DNA of 64,000 bases, from the NCBI RefSeq assembly GCF_001897285.1, contig NZ_MKSM01000129.1, positions 1-64,000 of the forward strand, given 5' to 3'. Both the position numbers and the translations under genes were made by a program. The notes beneath the pieces are model-generated. The model was not told the DNA's origin, did no database searches, and was given only the letters and a program-made list of their open reading frames with translations. Below are positions 29,351 to 37,465 of this stretch, piece by piece; position 1 is the first letter of the stretch, and each line of letters opens with the position of its first letter. This stretch comes from Nitrobacter sp. 62-23. Lineage in GTDB: Bacteria; Pseudomonadota; Alphaproteobacteria; Rhizobiales; Xanthobacteraceae.

Positions 29351-29446
29351 AGAGCCTTTTGGTGGAATCAGAAGCGGGCTCTATGATTTTGATTGGACGC
29401 GTTTTCTTCACGCGACCCGGTCCCCACTTCGCTCGAAAACGCTCTA
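29351..29446 (-). repeat. TAGAGCG-family repeat between hslO and apaG, overlapping the apaG stop
   Basis: Reverse orientation. The TAG of its tagagcgttttcgagcgaag end is the stop codon of the leftward apaG gene. It contains the gcgttttc/gaaaacgc arms and the tgattccacc region of the other copies. Confidence 0.85.
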
Positions 29447-29839
29447 ATTCAGTACGCGCTTGCTGTCGGGGCTGTCGAGCGAGAAGGTCGGGACATCGAT
29501 TTCGAATGGCTCGCCGCTCCGGATCGAGATCATCTGATAGCGGCCGCTCATGAAGCCGTTGGCGGTCGGCAGCGGAACGCCGCTGGTGTATTCGAAGCGC
29601 TCGCCGGGCGCGAGCACCGGCTGCTCGCCGACCACGCCCTCGCCGCGGACTTCCTGCTTACGCCCGGAGGCATCGGTGATGACCCAGTGCCGCGTGCGCA
29701 GCTGGACGGTATCCTGCCCCGCATTGGTGATGACCACCGTATAGGACCAGAAAAAATGGCCGCGCTCGGCGGACGACCGCTCGGGCATGAAGTTCGGCTC
29801 CACGGTGACTTCGATCTGGCGGGTAACGGCGCGGTACAT
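29444..29839 (-). CDS. apaG: ApaG domain protein
   Basis: The 131-residue protein matches the full-length bacterial ApaG family: EVTVEPNFMPERSSAERGHFFWSYTVVI, then LRTRHWVITDASGRKQEVRGEGVVGEQPVL, then FEYTSGVPLPTANGFMSGRYQM. ApaG is a small beta-sandwich protein linked to cobalt/magnesium efflux phenotypes; its exact biochemical role is not settled. The TAG stop is supplied by an adjacent repeat. Another repeat of the same family lies just upstream of the start, so the gene is bracketed by two copies. Confidence 0.94.
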   Translation of the reverse strand: MYRAVTRQIEVTVEPNFMPERSSAERGHFFWSYTVVITNAGQDTVQLRTRHWVITDASGRKQEVRGEGVVGEQPVLAPGERFEYTSGVPLPTANGFMSGRYQMISIRSGEPFEIDVPTFSLDSPDSKRVLN

Positions 29840-29863
29840 CTGAAGCTCTCTGTAGCGTCTTCA

Positions 29864-29965
29864 TAGCGTCTTCGCGCGAATTGGCTACCGGTTCGCGTGA
29901 AGAAAACGCATCAAACCAAAAACATAGCACCCGCTCCTGATTCCACCGGAAGCGGAAAGCCACTA
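29864..29965 (+). repeat. TAGAGCG-family repeat upstream of apaG
   Basis: It begins tagcgtcttcgcgcgaattg, has gaagaaaacgcatcaa in the middle and ends ggaagcggaaagccactag. A partial tagcgtcttc duplicate lies 11 bp to its left. Confidence 0.78.
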
Positions 29966-30148
29966 GTCGACAGAGGCAATCATAGCGAAAACAGGCGCAG
30001 GAACCAGCCCCCACTTAGTTGTGAAACCATGCAGTTCCGGGCCAGAAGTCCGGCCGCAATATTGCTTTTTTGTCACCGTTAGCGTGAAGCTGTGGTCCCG
30101 TAAATCAGTCTCGGTCGGGGGCGATCGAGACGTCTCGAAGCAGAGCGC

Positions 30149-31393
30149 ATGCCGTCGGTTGCCGATCAGGTTGTCGCAGCCCGCGCCAAGGTGGCGGCCG
30201 ATGGCGTTACGCGCGCGGCAGGCGTTGCGATTCCGGCCGCGCATCTCGAACGCGAGCTGCGGCTTGATCTGTTCCGCGGGCTGGCGCTGTGGCTGATCTT
30301 CATCGACCATCTGCCGCAGAACCTTCTGACCTGGCTCACCATTCGCAATTACGGCTTCAGCGACGCCACCGAGATTTTCATCTTCATCTCGGGCTATACG
30401 GCGGCCTTCGTCTACGGACGCGTCATGCTGCAGCGGGGATTCGTCGTCGCCGCCGCGCGCATTCTCAAGCGCGTCTGGCAGATTTACGTGGCGCACATCT
30501 TTCTGTTCACGATCTTTCTGGCGGAAATCTCCTACGTCGCGAGCAGTTTCGACAATCCGCTTTACGCCGAGGAAATGGGCATCCTCGATTTCCTCAAGCA
30601 CCCCGACGTCACCATCGTCCAGGCGATGCTTCTGAAATTCCGGCCCGTCAACATGGACGTGCTGCCGCTCTATATCGCGCTGATGCTTTTTTTCCCGCCG
30701 ATGCTGTGGCTGATGCGGCGCAAGGCGGACCTCGGGCTGGGACTGTCGGTGGGTCTTTATATCCTCACCAGGCAATTCGATCTTGCGCTGCCGGCCTATC
30801 CCAACGGGGTCTGGTTCTTCAATCCATTCGCCTGGCAACTGCTGTTTCTGTTCGGCGCGTGGTGCGCGCTCGGAGGCGCGAAGCGGATGTCGCGGATCCT
30901 GTCGTCTCGGGTCACGCTGTGGATCTGCGTCGCCTATCTGCTGTTCGCCTTTTACACGACGCTGACCTGGCATGTGCCGCAGCTCAACCATTTCATGCCG
31001 CGCGTCGCCGAACAGTGGATGTATCCGATCGACAAGACCAATCTCGACATGCTGCGCTTCGTCCATTTTCTGGCGCTGGCGGCGCTGACCGTCCGTTTCC
31101 TGCCCAGGAACTGGCCGGGGCTGACGTCGCCGTGGCTGCGGCCGCTGATCCTGTGCGGCCAGCACTCGCTGGAGATTTTCTGCATCGGCATCTTCCTGGC
31201 CTTTGCCGGACAGTTCATCCTGGCCGAGGCGTCCGGTGGCGCCGGGCTTCATTTCGTTATCAGTGTTTGCGGAATCCTCATCATGTCCGCAGCCGCCTGG
31301 GTATTTTCGTGGTACAAAAAGATCGCCGGCAAGGGCGGAGGCCGCGCTAAATCCGCCGACGGCGACGCGGATCTCGCAGGAGGAGGAGCATGA
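30149..31393 (+). CDS. opgC: OpgC-type membrane acyltransferase
   Basis: The 414-residue protein is a polytopic membrane protein of the OpgC family, which adds succinyl groups to periplasmic glucans in enterobacteria. The family start ELRLDLFRGLALWLIFIDHLP places the conserved Arg and His early (about residues 34-55). Further blocks are GFSDATEIFIFISGYTAAFVYG and the later GQHSLEIFCIGIFLAF with a conserved His. About ten hydrophobic helices are visible. Its stop overlaps the start of an SGNH-hydrolase-like gene by four bases (ATGA), with a second such gene coupled after that, so the three form one operon. Confidence 0.9.
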   Translation: MPSVADQVVAARAKVAADGVTRAAGVAIPAAHLERELRLDLFRGLALWLIFIDHLPQNLLTWLTIRNYGFSDATEIFIFISGYTAAFVYGRVMLQRGFVVAAARILKRVWQIYVAHIFLFTIFLAEISYVASSFDNPLYAEEMGILDFLKHPDVTIVQAMLLKFRPVNMDVLPLYIALMLFFPPMLWLMRRKADLGLGLSVGLYILTRQFDLALPAYPNGVWFFNPFAWQLLFLFGAWCALGGAKRMSRILSSRVTLWICVAYLLFAFYTTLTWHVPQLNHFMPRVAEQWMYPIDKTNLDMLRFVHFLALAALTVRFLPRNWPGLTSPWLRPLILCGQHSLEIFCIGIFLAFAGQFILAEASGGAGLHFVISVCGILIMSAAAWVFSWYKKIAGKGGGRAKSADGDADLAGGGA

Positions 31394-32154
31394 GGGCCGG
31401 CTGGATGTCGGTCTTGTTCGTGATGGCCGGTTTGTCGGCCAGCGCCCTCGCGCGCGCCGACGACCCGCCCCAAAGCTGTGACGTTCCAGCCTATCTGCTG
31501 ACCAGCGACAGCCCGTTGCCCCGTGTCTCCGCGGCGATCAAGGCCGGGGGCCCGCTCGCTATCCTGGTCGTGGGGAGCCGTTCCTCGACCATCGCGGGGG
31601 CGGAGGGTGAGGCCTATCCGGCACGGTTGCAGGCCATGCTTCGCGAGAAATTGCCGGGAATCGCCGTATCCGTTTCCATGGAACTGGCACCCCGGAAAAC
31701 CGCCGCGGATGTCGCTCCCGGCCTCGGCAAGCTCGCGCAGGCGAAAAAGCCGACGCTGGTGGTATGGCAGACCGGCACTGTCGATGCCATCCGGTCCGTC
31801 GACGTCGACAGCTTTCACGATGCCCTCGACCAGGGCGTTACTGCATTGCAAAATGCAGGTGCCGACGTCGTGCTGATGAACATGCAGTACAGCCCGCGCA
31901 CCGAAACCATGGTTTCACCGACTTCCTACATCGACAACATGCGGGTGGTGGCGCAGCAGCACGACGTTCCTTTGTTCGACCGGTTTGCGATCATGAATCG
32001 ATGGAATGAGACCGGCGAATTCGATCTTTTCAGCGCGGTGCGGGGGGTTGGTCTGGCCAAACGCGTCCACGATTGCCTTGGCCGCGCCTTGTCGGCATTC
32101 GTCATCGATACCGCCCATGTCAATCCTGCCGAACTCGGGACACGGCGCCGATGA
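31390..32154 (+). CDS. Exported SGNH-hydrolase-like protein, apparently catalytically dead
   Basis: The start overlaps the opgC stop. The 254-residue product has a signal peptide (MSVLFVMAGLSASALARADD). It aligns well with the next gene (VWQTGTVDAIRSVDVD here, IWQVGTNAVLRNLD there; GADVVLMNMQYSP here, GADLVLVDPQYAP there). It keeps a Ser-containing block I (VGSRSSTIAG), but the block III Asn is Val131. The block V Asp and His align with Arg and Gly (VRGVGL against TKDGLH). The block II Gly is also gone. It is probably a non-catalytic partner or carbohydrate-binding paralogue. Its stop overlaps the next ATG. Confidence 0.78.
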   Translation: MRAGWMSVLFVMAGLSASALARADDPPQSCDVPAYLLTSDSPLPRVSAAIKAGGPLAILVVGSRSSTIAGAEGEAYPARLQAMLREKLPGIAVSVSMELAPRKTAADVAPGLGKLAQAKKPTLVVWQTGTVDAIRSVDVDSFHDALDQGVTALQNAGADVVLMNMQYSPRTETMVSPTSYIDNMRVVAQQHDVPLFDRFAIMNRWNETGEFDLFSAVRGVGLAKRVHDCLGRALSAFVIDTAHVNPAELGTRRR

Positions 32155-33134
32155 CGGGTCGTTTCTCCAGAATTGCCGGCCCGGCTGTGCTGGCGATGGT
32201 GTTGATGTTGACGGGTGCAGCGACCTCGGGCGTCACCGCGCAAACTGCGCCGGCTAATGCGGCCGTGCTGCCGATGGGCAGCTCCGGCCTGTCCGCACCA
32301 CCCTCGACCGGCACTGCGGCAGCAGTCCCCGGCGCGCCGACGCAGAACCTGACCGAAACCCCGATCGACAAGACAAAGGCGGTTGCCGCCCGCGTCCGCG
32401 ACATCTTCAACCGCGTCCCCTGCCTGCCGCCCAAGGGAATCTCGCAATCGATGGGCTCGCTGCCGCACGTCGCGGCCAAGCTTGCCGCCAACAAGCCGAT
32501 TGTCATCGTCGCCTTTGGCTCGTCGTCGACGCAAGGGTACGGCGCGACGTCGCCCGAATTCACCTATCCGAACCGGCTGGCGGCTCAGCTGCATCGCAAG
32601 TATCCAGCGGCCGCCATCACCGTGATCAATCGCGGCAAGGGCGGCGAGGACGCCCCCGAGATGATGAAGAGGCTGCGATCGGAGGTGATCGATGCCAAGC
32701 CGGACATGGTGATCTGGCAGGTCGGCACCAACGCGGTGCTGCGCAATCTCGATCCCGCGAGCACGGTGAAAACCGTCGAAGACGGCGTCGCGACCATTCA
32801 GGCCTCCGGCGCCGATCTGGTTCTGGTCGATCCGCAATACGCCCCCGCCGTCAATGCGAGGGGCGAGAATGCCGGCAGGATGGTCAGTCTGCTGAGCAAG
32901 GTCGCGCACGTCAGGCACGTCGGAATTTTCCCGCGTTTCGAGGTCATGCGCGACTGGCACGACCGGCAGTCGCTACCGTTCGACGCCTTCGTCACCAAGG
33001 ACGGCTTGCACATGAACGACTGGGGCTATGCCTGTTTCGCCCAGTTGCTCGGCGACGACATCATCAGGTCGGTGGACCAGATGCAGGCGGGCGTCAGGCT
33101 GCCGGCGGCCACTGCGGTCAATCGGCCGTTGTGA
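32151..33134 (+). CDS. Exported SGNH/GDSL-type esterase or acyltransferase
   Basis: The ATG at 32151 overlaps the previous stop (ATGA), and this choice gives a proper signal peptide (FSRIAGPAVLAMVLMLTGAATSGVTAQ) on a 327-residue protein. After a Pro/Thr-rich linker come all SGNH blocks: Ser near 124 (FGSSSTQGYG), Gly in NRGKGGED, Asn194 in QVGTNAVL, and Asp284/His287 in KDGLHMNDWG. The enzyme should act in the periplasm on ester groups, fitting a role with OpgC in adding, moving or removing acyl groups on a glycan. The previous gene is a degenerate copy. Confidence 0.85.
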   Translation: MTGRFSRIAGPAVLAMVLMLTGAATSGVTAQTAPANAAVLPMGSSGLSAPPSTGTAAAVPGAPTQNLTETPIDKTKAVAARVRDIFNRVPCLPPKGISQSMGSLPHVAAKLAANKPIVIVAFGSSSTQGYGATSPEFTYPNRLAAQLHRKYPAAAITVINRGKGGEDAPEMMKRLRSEVIDAKPDMVIWQVGTNAVLRNLDPASTVKTVEDGVATIQASGADLVLVDPQYAPAVNARGENAGRMVSLLSKVAHVRHVGIFPRFEVMRDWHDRQSLPFDAFVTKDGLHMNDWGYACFAQLLGDDIIRSVDQMQAGVRLPAATAVNRPL

Positions 33135-33345
33135 GATTGCACCGCACGTTCTGAGGGTTTGGCCCGGTTCGTCCCGGCCATTCACGCCTTTTCCGACCGA
33201 ATCCCACAAGACGTGGATGCGTGGCACAATGGGCCGGTGCTCGGGCCGGCGAAGCCGGACCCGAGTGCCGGGCATGACGAGCAAAACGAAAGTGGTCGTT
33301 GCCGAACCGATGACCTCACGATGACGATGGTTGCGAAGTGCGGGT

Positions 33346-34539
33346 TCACACCTGCTCCAGCGCGGCGATGAGATCCTCGATCAGGTCGTCCTTGTGTTCG
33401 AGGCCAACCGAATAGCGGATGAAGCCTTCGCCGATGCCGAGGCTGGCGCGGACCTCCGGCGCGAGCCGCTGGTGGGTCGTGGTCGCCGGGTGGGTCACGA
33501 GGCTCTTGGCGTCGCCGAGGTTGTTCGAGATGCGCGCGAGCTTCAGCGCGTTGAGGCAGCGGAAGGCGCCCGCCTTGCCGCCCTTGACCTCGAAGCCGAT
33601 CAGCGTCGATCCGGCGCGCATCTGCTTCTTCACCAGCGCCGCTTGCGGATGGTCGGGCCGTCCGGGATAGATGAGGCGGGACACTTTCGGGTGCGGCGCC
33701 AGCGCATCCGCGATCGCCGCCGCACTCTCGGTCTGCTGGCGCACGCGGACGCCGAGCGTCTCCAACCCTTTCAGCAGAACCCAGGCGTTGAACGGCGAGA
33801 TCGACGGCCCGGTCTGGCGGATGAAGGTTTGCAGGTGATCCTGCACGAACGCGTTAGATGCCAGAATGACGCCGCCAAGCGTTCGTCCCTGGCCGTCGAT
33901 GTGCTTGGTCGCCGAATACACCACGACGTCGGCGCCGAGCGCCAGCGGGCTTTGCCAGATGGGCGTTGCGAATACGTTGTCGACGATCAGCCGCGCGCCG
34001 GCCTGATGCGCGATGTCAGCAATACCGCCGATGTCGAGCACGTCGAGCGTCGGGTTGGTGGGGCTTTCGATGAAGCAGCTTTTGGTGTTCGGCCGCATCG
34101 CCTTGCGCCACTGATCGAGATCGAGGCCGTCGACCAGCGTCGACTCGATGCCGTAGCGCGGCAGCAGGTCCTCGACCACGTAGCGGCAGGAGCCGAACAG
34201 GGCTTTGGCCGCGACGACGTGGTCGCCTGCCTTCAGCGGGGCGAGCATCGCGGTCGTCACCGCCGCCATGCCCGTGGCGGTGGCGCGCGCGGCCTCCGCG
34301 CCTTCAAGCTCGGCCATGCGCTGCTCGAACATGGCGACGGTCGGATTGGAGTAGCGCGAGTAGATGAAGCCGGGGTCGTCGCCCTTGAACCGCGCCTCGC
34401 ACTGCTCGGCGGTATCGTAGACATAGCCCTGCGTCAGAAACAGCGCCTCGGACGTCTCGGCAAACTGCGAGCGCAATGTTCCGGAATGAACCAGCCGGGT
34501 CTCCGGGCGATATCGGGCGGTGGGTGAAGACTGCGACAT
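33346..34539 (-). CDS. metZ: O-succinylhomoserine sulfhydrylase
   Basis: MetZ converts O-succinylhomoserine and sulfide to homocysteine in methionine synthesis. From MSQSSPTARYRPET (34539), behind a GGAGG ribosome site, it has 397 residues. The PLP-binding Lys is K212 (VYSATKHIDGQGR). Other family segments are FIYSRYSNPTVAMFE and NPTLDVLDI. An in-frame upstream start would run into the leader. The leader carries a SAM-II riboswitch, as expected for a methionine-pathway gene, plus overlapping terminator-like hairpins. Confidence 0.95.
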   Translation of the reverse strand: MSQSSPTARYRPETRLVHSGTLRSQFAETSEALFLTQGYVYDTAEQCEARFKGDDPGFIYSRYSNPTVAMFEQRMAELEGAEAARATATGMAAVTTAMLAPLKAGDHVVAAKALFGSCRYVVEDLLPRYGIESTLVDGLDLDQWRKAMRPNTKSCFIESPTNPTLDVLDIGGIADIAHQAGARLIVDNVFATPIWQSPLALGADVVVYSATKHIDGQGRTLGGVILASNAFVQDHLQTFIRQTGPSISPFNAWVLLKGLETLGVRVRQQTESAAAIADALAPHPKVSRLIYPGRPDHPQAALVKKQMRAGSTLIGFEVKGGKAGAFRCLNALKLARISNNLGDAKSLVTHPATTTHQRLAPEVRASLGIGEGFIRYSVGLEHKDDLIEDLIAALEQV

Positions 34540-34578
34540 GTGACCTCCTGCGCGGCCGCTTGGAAACGGCCACAAAAA

Positions 34579-34627
34579 ACCGGCCTGGAAAAAATCCACA
34601 GGCCGGGATCACATTGTCCCCGGCCTG
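34579..34627 (-). terminator. Two mutually exclusive hairpins in the metZ leader
   Basis: On the minus strand, segment A (caggccggg) can pair with B (cccggcctg); B can also pair with C (caggccgg). A-B is followed after three bases by an AT-rich ATTTTTT run and B-C directly by TTTTTT. Only one can form at a time. This looks like a transcription-attenuation switch directly downstream of the riboswitch core, although the coupling mechanism is not clear. Confidence 0.7.
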
Positions 34628-34680
34628 TTTAGCGACTTATTTAACGTGGCTGCAAGCCGGCCGGCTCAAATCACCACGGA
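34628..34680 (-). promoter_or_regulatory. SAM-II riboswitch upstream of metZ
   Basis: The minus strand carries the hallmark SAM-II core: gtggtgatttg, then a ccggccggcttgcagccac segment, then gttaaataagtcgctaaa. GTGG pairs with CCAC to form P1, and the conserved GATTTG, TTGCA, GTTAAA and GCTAAA blocks match the family consensus as I know it. It should repress metZ when S-adenosylmethionine is plentiful. Confidence 0.92.
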
Positions 34681-34807
34681 ACGCCTCATGCCTAGTCGGG
34701 CACGTCCTGTCCGTCAAGCCAATCAATTGACATTCGCGTTGCGGCCGTCGGATAACCGATTGAAGCTCCTTTCGGGCCAACATCGCCCACGCCGCCAGGA
34801 CGCCATC

Positions 34808-35914
34808 GTGCCATTCACGCTTCCGCCCGACGCCAACGGCATCCTGCCCGACCGCATGATCGCGGCGATGGCGGACGCCGGCCTGATCCTTCCCGAGTAT
34901 CCCTTCGTCGAGAGCCAGATCCAGCCGGCCAGTCTCGACCTGCGGCTCGGGGCCGTCGCCTATCGGGTGCGCGCCAGTTTTCTGCCGGGACCGGGCGCGA
35001 CCGTCGCTGAACGCATCGACGAATTGAAGCTGCACGAAATCGATCTCTCCGACGGCGCGGTGCTGGAGACCAACTGCGTCTACATCGTGCCGCTGCTGGA
35101 AAGCCTGGCGCTGCCGCCCGAAATCGTCGCCTCGGCCAATCCGAAAAGCTCGACCGGACGGCTCGACGTGTTCACGCGCGTGATCGCCGATGGCACCCGG
35201 AGCTTCGACATGATCGGCGCCGGCTATCACGGCCCACTCTATGCCGAGATCAGCCCCAAGACGTTTCCTGTGCTGTTGCGCGAGGGTTCACGGCTGTCAC
35301 AGGTTCGTTTCCGCACCGGCGACGCTGTTCTCGATGCCGACGAACTCGACGCGCTGCATGCGCGGGAGCGGCTGGTCGATGTCGACGATCCCGATTTTGC
35401 CAGCGGCGTGGCGCTCAGCGTCGATCTCTCCGGCGAGCATGCCCACGGCTTCGTCGGCTATCGCGCCAAGCGTCATACCGGCGTGATCGATATCGATCGC
35501 CGCGGCCGCTATGCGGTCGGCGAATTCTGGGAGCCGATCGCGGCGCGGCCGGATCGCAGTCTGATCCTCGATCCTGGCGAGTTCTACATTCTCGCATCAA
35601 AAGAAGCCGTGCAGGTGCCGCCCGATTATGCCGCGGAGATGGTGCCGTTCGATCCGCTGGTCGGCGAGTTCCGCGTACACTATGCCGGCTTTTTCGATCC
35701 CGGCTTCGGCTATGCCGGCGCGGGCGGACAGGGTTCGCGCGCGGTGCTGGAGGTGCGCTCGCGCGAGGTGCCGTTCATTCTAGAGCATGGCCAGATCGTC
35801 GGGCGTCTCGTCTACGAAAAGATGCTGACGCGGCCTGACGCGATGTACGGCCAGCGCATCGGCTCCAACTATCAGGCCCAGGGCCTTAAGCTGTCGAAGC
35901 ATTTCCGGGTGTGA
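34808..35914 (+). CDS. dcd: 2'-deoxycytidine 5'-triphosphate deaminase (long form)
   Basis: The enzyme deaminates dCTP to dUTP, supplying dTTP. The chosen GTG start at 34808 (VPFTLPPDANGILPDRMI) gives 368 residues; earlier in-frame starts add unrelated sequence overlapping the metZ control region. The protein is about twice the length of E. coli Dcd because the fold is duplicated, as in other Rhizobiales. The first half has QIQPASLDLRLG and ANPKSSTGRLDVFTRVI, the second half PGEFYILASKE and YAGFFDPGFG. It is divergent from metZ and shares the intergenic region. Confidence 0.9.
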   Translation: MPFTLPPDANGILPDRMIAAMADAGLILPEYPFVESQIQPASLDLRLGAVAYRVRASFLPGPGATVAERIDELKLHEIDLSDGAVLETNCVYIVPLLESLALPPEIVASANPKSSTGRLDVFTRVIADGTRSFDMIGAGYHGPLYAEISPKTFPVLLREGSRLSQVRFRTGDAVLDADELDALHARERLVDVDDPDFASGVALSVDLSGEHAHGFVGYRAKRHTGVIDIDRRGRYAVGEFWEPIAARPDRSLILDPGEFYILASKEAVQVPPDYAAEMVPFDPLVGEFRVHYAGFFDPGFGYAGAGGQGSRAVLEVRSREVPFILEHGQIVGRLVYEKMLTRPDAMYGQRIGSNYQAQGLKLSKHFRV

Positions 35915-36007
35915 GATTGACGCGTGCGGGCTTGACCAGCTCGCCGATCCGGCTAGCATGACCGAAATCGATGGGGATGGGGTCCCCCGACAACCGCCGC
36001 GAGGCTA

Positions 36008-36046
36008 ATGACTCCTACCGGGCGCTTGCGCGTCGGTAGGAGCTGT
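36008..36046 (+). terminator. Hairpin terminator after dcd
   Basis: The perfect stem ctcctaccg / cggtaggag has a loop ggcgcttgcgcgt and is followed by ctgtttcc. The T-run is weak. It lies about 95 bp beyond the dcd stop. Confidence 0.6.
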
Positions 36047-36079
36047 TTCCTTCCCCGCTGCGCCCGAGAAAGGGCGCTT

Positions 36080-36286
36080 ATGACCAGACTTCCGAATTCG
36101 CTGTCAGTCTCGTTATGGGGCATCGGCGTCTGCTGGATTGCGGTCGCGATCGCATACCTGACGGATTCCGACATGGTCCCGATAGATTCTCTGCTGGTCT
36201 CGCTGGCGGTGCTCCTGCTGGTCCCGCTGGCGGTCATCAGCGCCCTCGGCGGTACGGCCCAATGGCCGCCGGAGACCCGCTTGTGA
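36080..36286 (+). CDS. Small two-helix membrane protein
   Basis: From MTRLPNSLSVSLWG (36080) the 68-residue product shows two hydrophobic helices (about residues 11-26 and 36-57) joined by a short acidic loop TDSDMVPID. A weak purine-rich ribosome site (agaaaggg) precedes the ATG. No family is recognised. It lies just before tRNA-Gly. It may be real, but size and lack of recognisable homology make this uncertain. Confidence 0.4.
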   Translation: MTRLPNSLSVSLWGIGVCWIAVAIAYLTDSDMVPIDSLLVSLAVLLLVPLAVISALGGTAQWPPETRL

Positions 36287-36397
36287 TGACATCAGAATAT
36301 TACCGCTGTCTCTCCGCAGCCATGGTTCGCAGTCCGGACTAACCGTCTTGGCGGATCGCCCGGTCTCAGCTACATCAGAGGACGAGAAACGAAAAAG

Positions 36398-36471
36398 GCG
36401 GGCGTAGTTCAATGGTAGAACGGCAGCTTCCCAAGCTGCATACGAGGGTTCGATTCCCTTCGCCCGCTCCA
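36398..36471 (+). tRNA. tRNA-Gly (anticodon CCC)
   Basis: The 74-nt gene begins gcgggcgtagttcaatggta. Its anticodon stem gcagc/gctgc encloses the loop ttCCCaa. The acceptor stem GCGGGCG/CGCCCGC ends in TCCA, so CCA is encoded. A decayed integrase gene lies directly downstream, the usual sign of a tRNA-targeted integration site. Confidence 0.96.
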
Positions 36472-36523
36472 AGGCTTAGCCGAATTTAACATGGCAGTTT
36501 TGTCATCGGTTTTGCAGGTTTGT

Positions 36524-36900
36524 TCATTCTTTGGCCTCCAGCTTCTTGATCCGCGCCTTGATGGCAGCAGCCCGGCCGACATAGCGGCGGATGATTTTCT
36601 CGACAGATTCCTCTTTCCCACGCGAGCGTCTCCGCGATCTCGCGCATGCTGTGGCCGGCGATGTAGAACTTGGTGGCCGCCGTGCCGCGCAGGTCATTGA
36701 AGTGCAGATCCTGCTCGGACATGCCGGCGTCGATCTTCGCCTTGTTGAATGAGCTGCCGAAGCCATCCGCGGTCCACGGCCGTCGCTTACTACTGGTCAG
36801 GATCGTGGTGGCGCGCTTCGGAATGCGGTCGAGCACGCCGCGCAGTGCACTGTAGAGCGGAATGATTGCCTCGCGGCGATGCCGGCTCTTGCCGGTGGTG
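36524..36900 (-). pseudogene. Tyrosine-recombinase (integrase) remnant next to tRNA-Gly
   Basis: Reading leftward, one frame encodes GKSRHRREAIIPLYSALRGVLDRIP, then LHFNDLRGTAATKFYIAGHSMREIAETLAW, the C-terminal catalytic half of a phage-type integrase. The frame then shifts, and the natural ending EESVEKIIRRYVGRAAAIKARIKKLE is found in another frame (36524-36600). The N-terminal DNA-binding half is missing. It is therefore truncated and frameshifted. It points toward tRNA-Gly(CCC), presumably the att site of the lost element. Confidence 0.82.
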
Positions 36901-36958
36901 AGCGGCGGCGCTCCGGCGCAACCGCACAGAATACAACCGCCATCAGGCAGCACGCGCA

Positions 36959-37210
36959 CGGCGAAGCTGGCAGGTCGAGCGCCGCAAGCGCACGCGGCAC
37001 CTGATTGAACTTGGCGGCCTCGTCGTCAAGGCCGGGCTTGAGGACCTGACCGGCGACAACCGCGCCACCATCTATGGCGCGCTATTCTGGATCGCCGAAA
37101 AGCTCAACAGTAAGGACGGCGAACGCGCGCGCGGCGTCTGGACGAAACTCGGACAGATGGCGCTCGAAGCGGATCGCCTAGCGAACTCCCGCGACAGGTC
37201 GCTGCCGTAG
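36959..37210 (+). pseudogene. Conjugal transfer protein TraD-like fragment
   Basis: The plus strand encodes WQVERRKRTRHLIELGGL, then VVKAGLEDLTGDNRATIYGALFWIAEKL, ending DRSLP at a TAG (37208-37210). This resembles the C-terminal part of the small TraD proteins encoded beside traA-like relaxases on rhizobial plasmids and integrative elements. No start codon with a ribosome site is present and the N-terminus is missing. Together with the integrase remnant it marks the scar of a mostly deleted conjugative element. Confidence 0.65.
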
Positions 37211-37465
37211 CAGGATCGGATCTGACCGATGGCGGGCGGCGCGGAGACCCCGCGTATCGCAGCGCCGCCCGCCACCGTACTGCTCGCCGCGCCATCTGCT
37301 TGAGGCAGGAAAGCCCGGCTCACGACCCTCGCGTTATCTGCAGCGTTGCCGTTCGCTCGCGTTTCCAATAAGGGAAGACGCAGACGGAGCGATGCCAAGT
37401 CATTGTAAAATTTAGATTAGTTCTAAAACGCAGATCGGGAACGCCCGCTCGGAAGGTCGCACGCG

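Noticed and set aside
29963..31252. 429-residue frame opposite opgC
   Set aside because: Polar, repeat-like composition and complete overlap with a clear membrane acyltransferase.
33135..33345. Hairpin-rich sequence between the SGNH gene and metZ
   Set aside because: It contains an inverted repeat around ggccggcgaagccgg typical of scattered GC-rich intergenic repeats, but no T-run, so I do not call a terminator.
33331..34527. 398-residue frame opposite metZ
   Set aside because: Same extent as metZ, no recognisable domain, Arg/Val/Ala-rich shadow composition.
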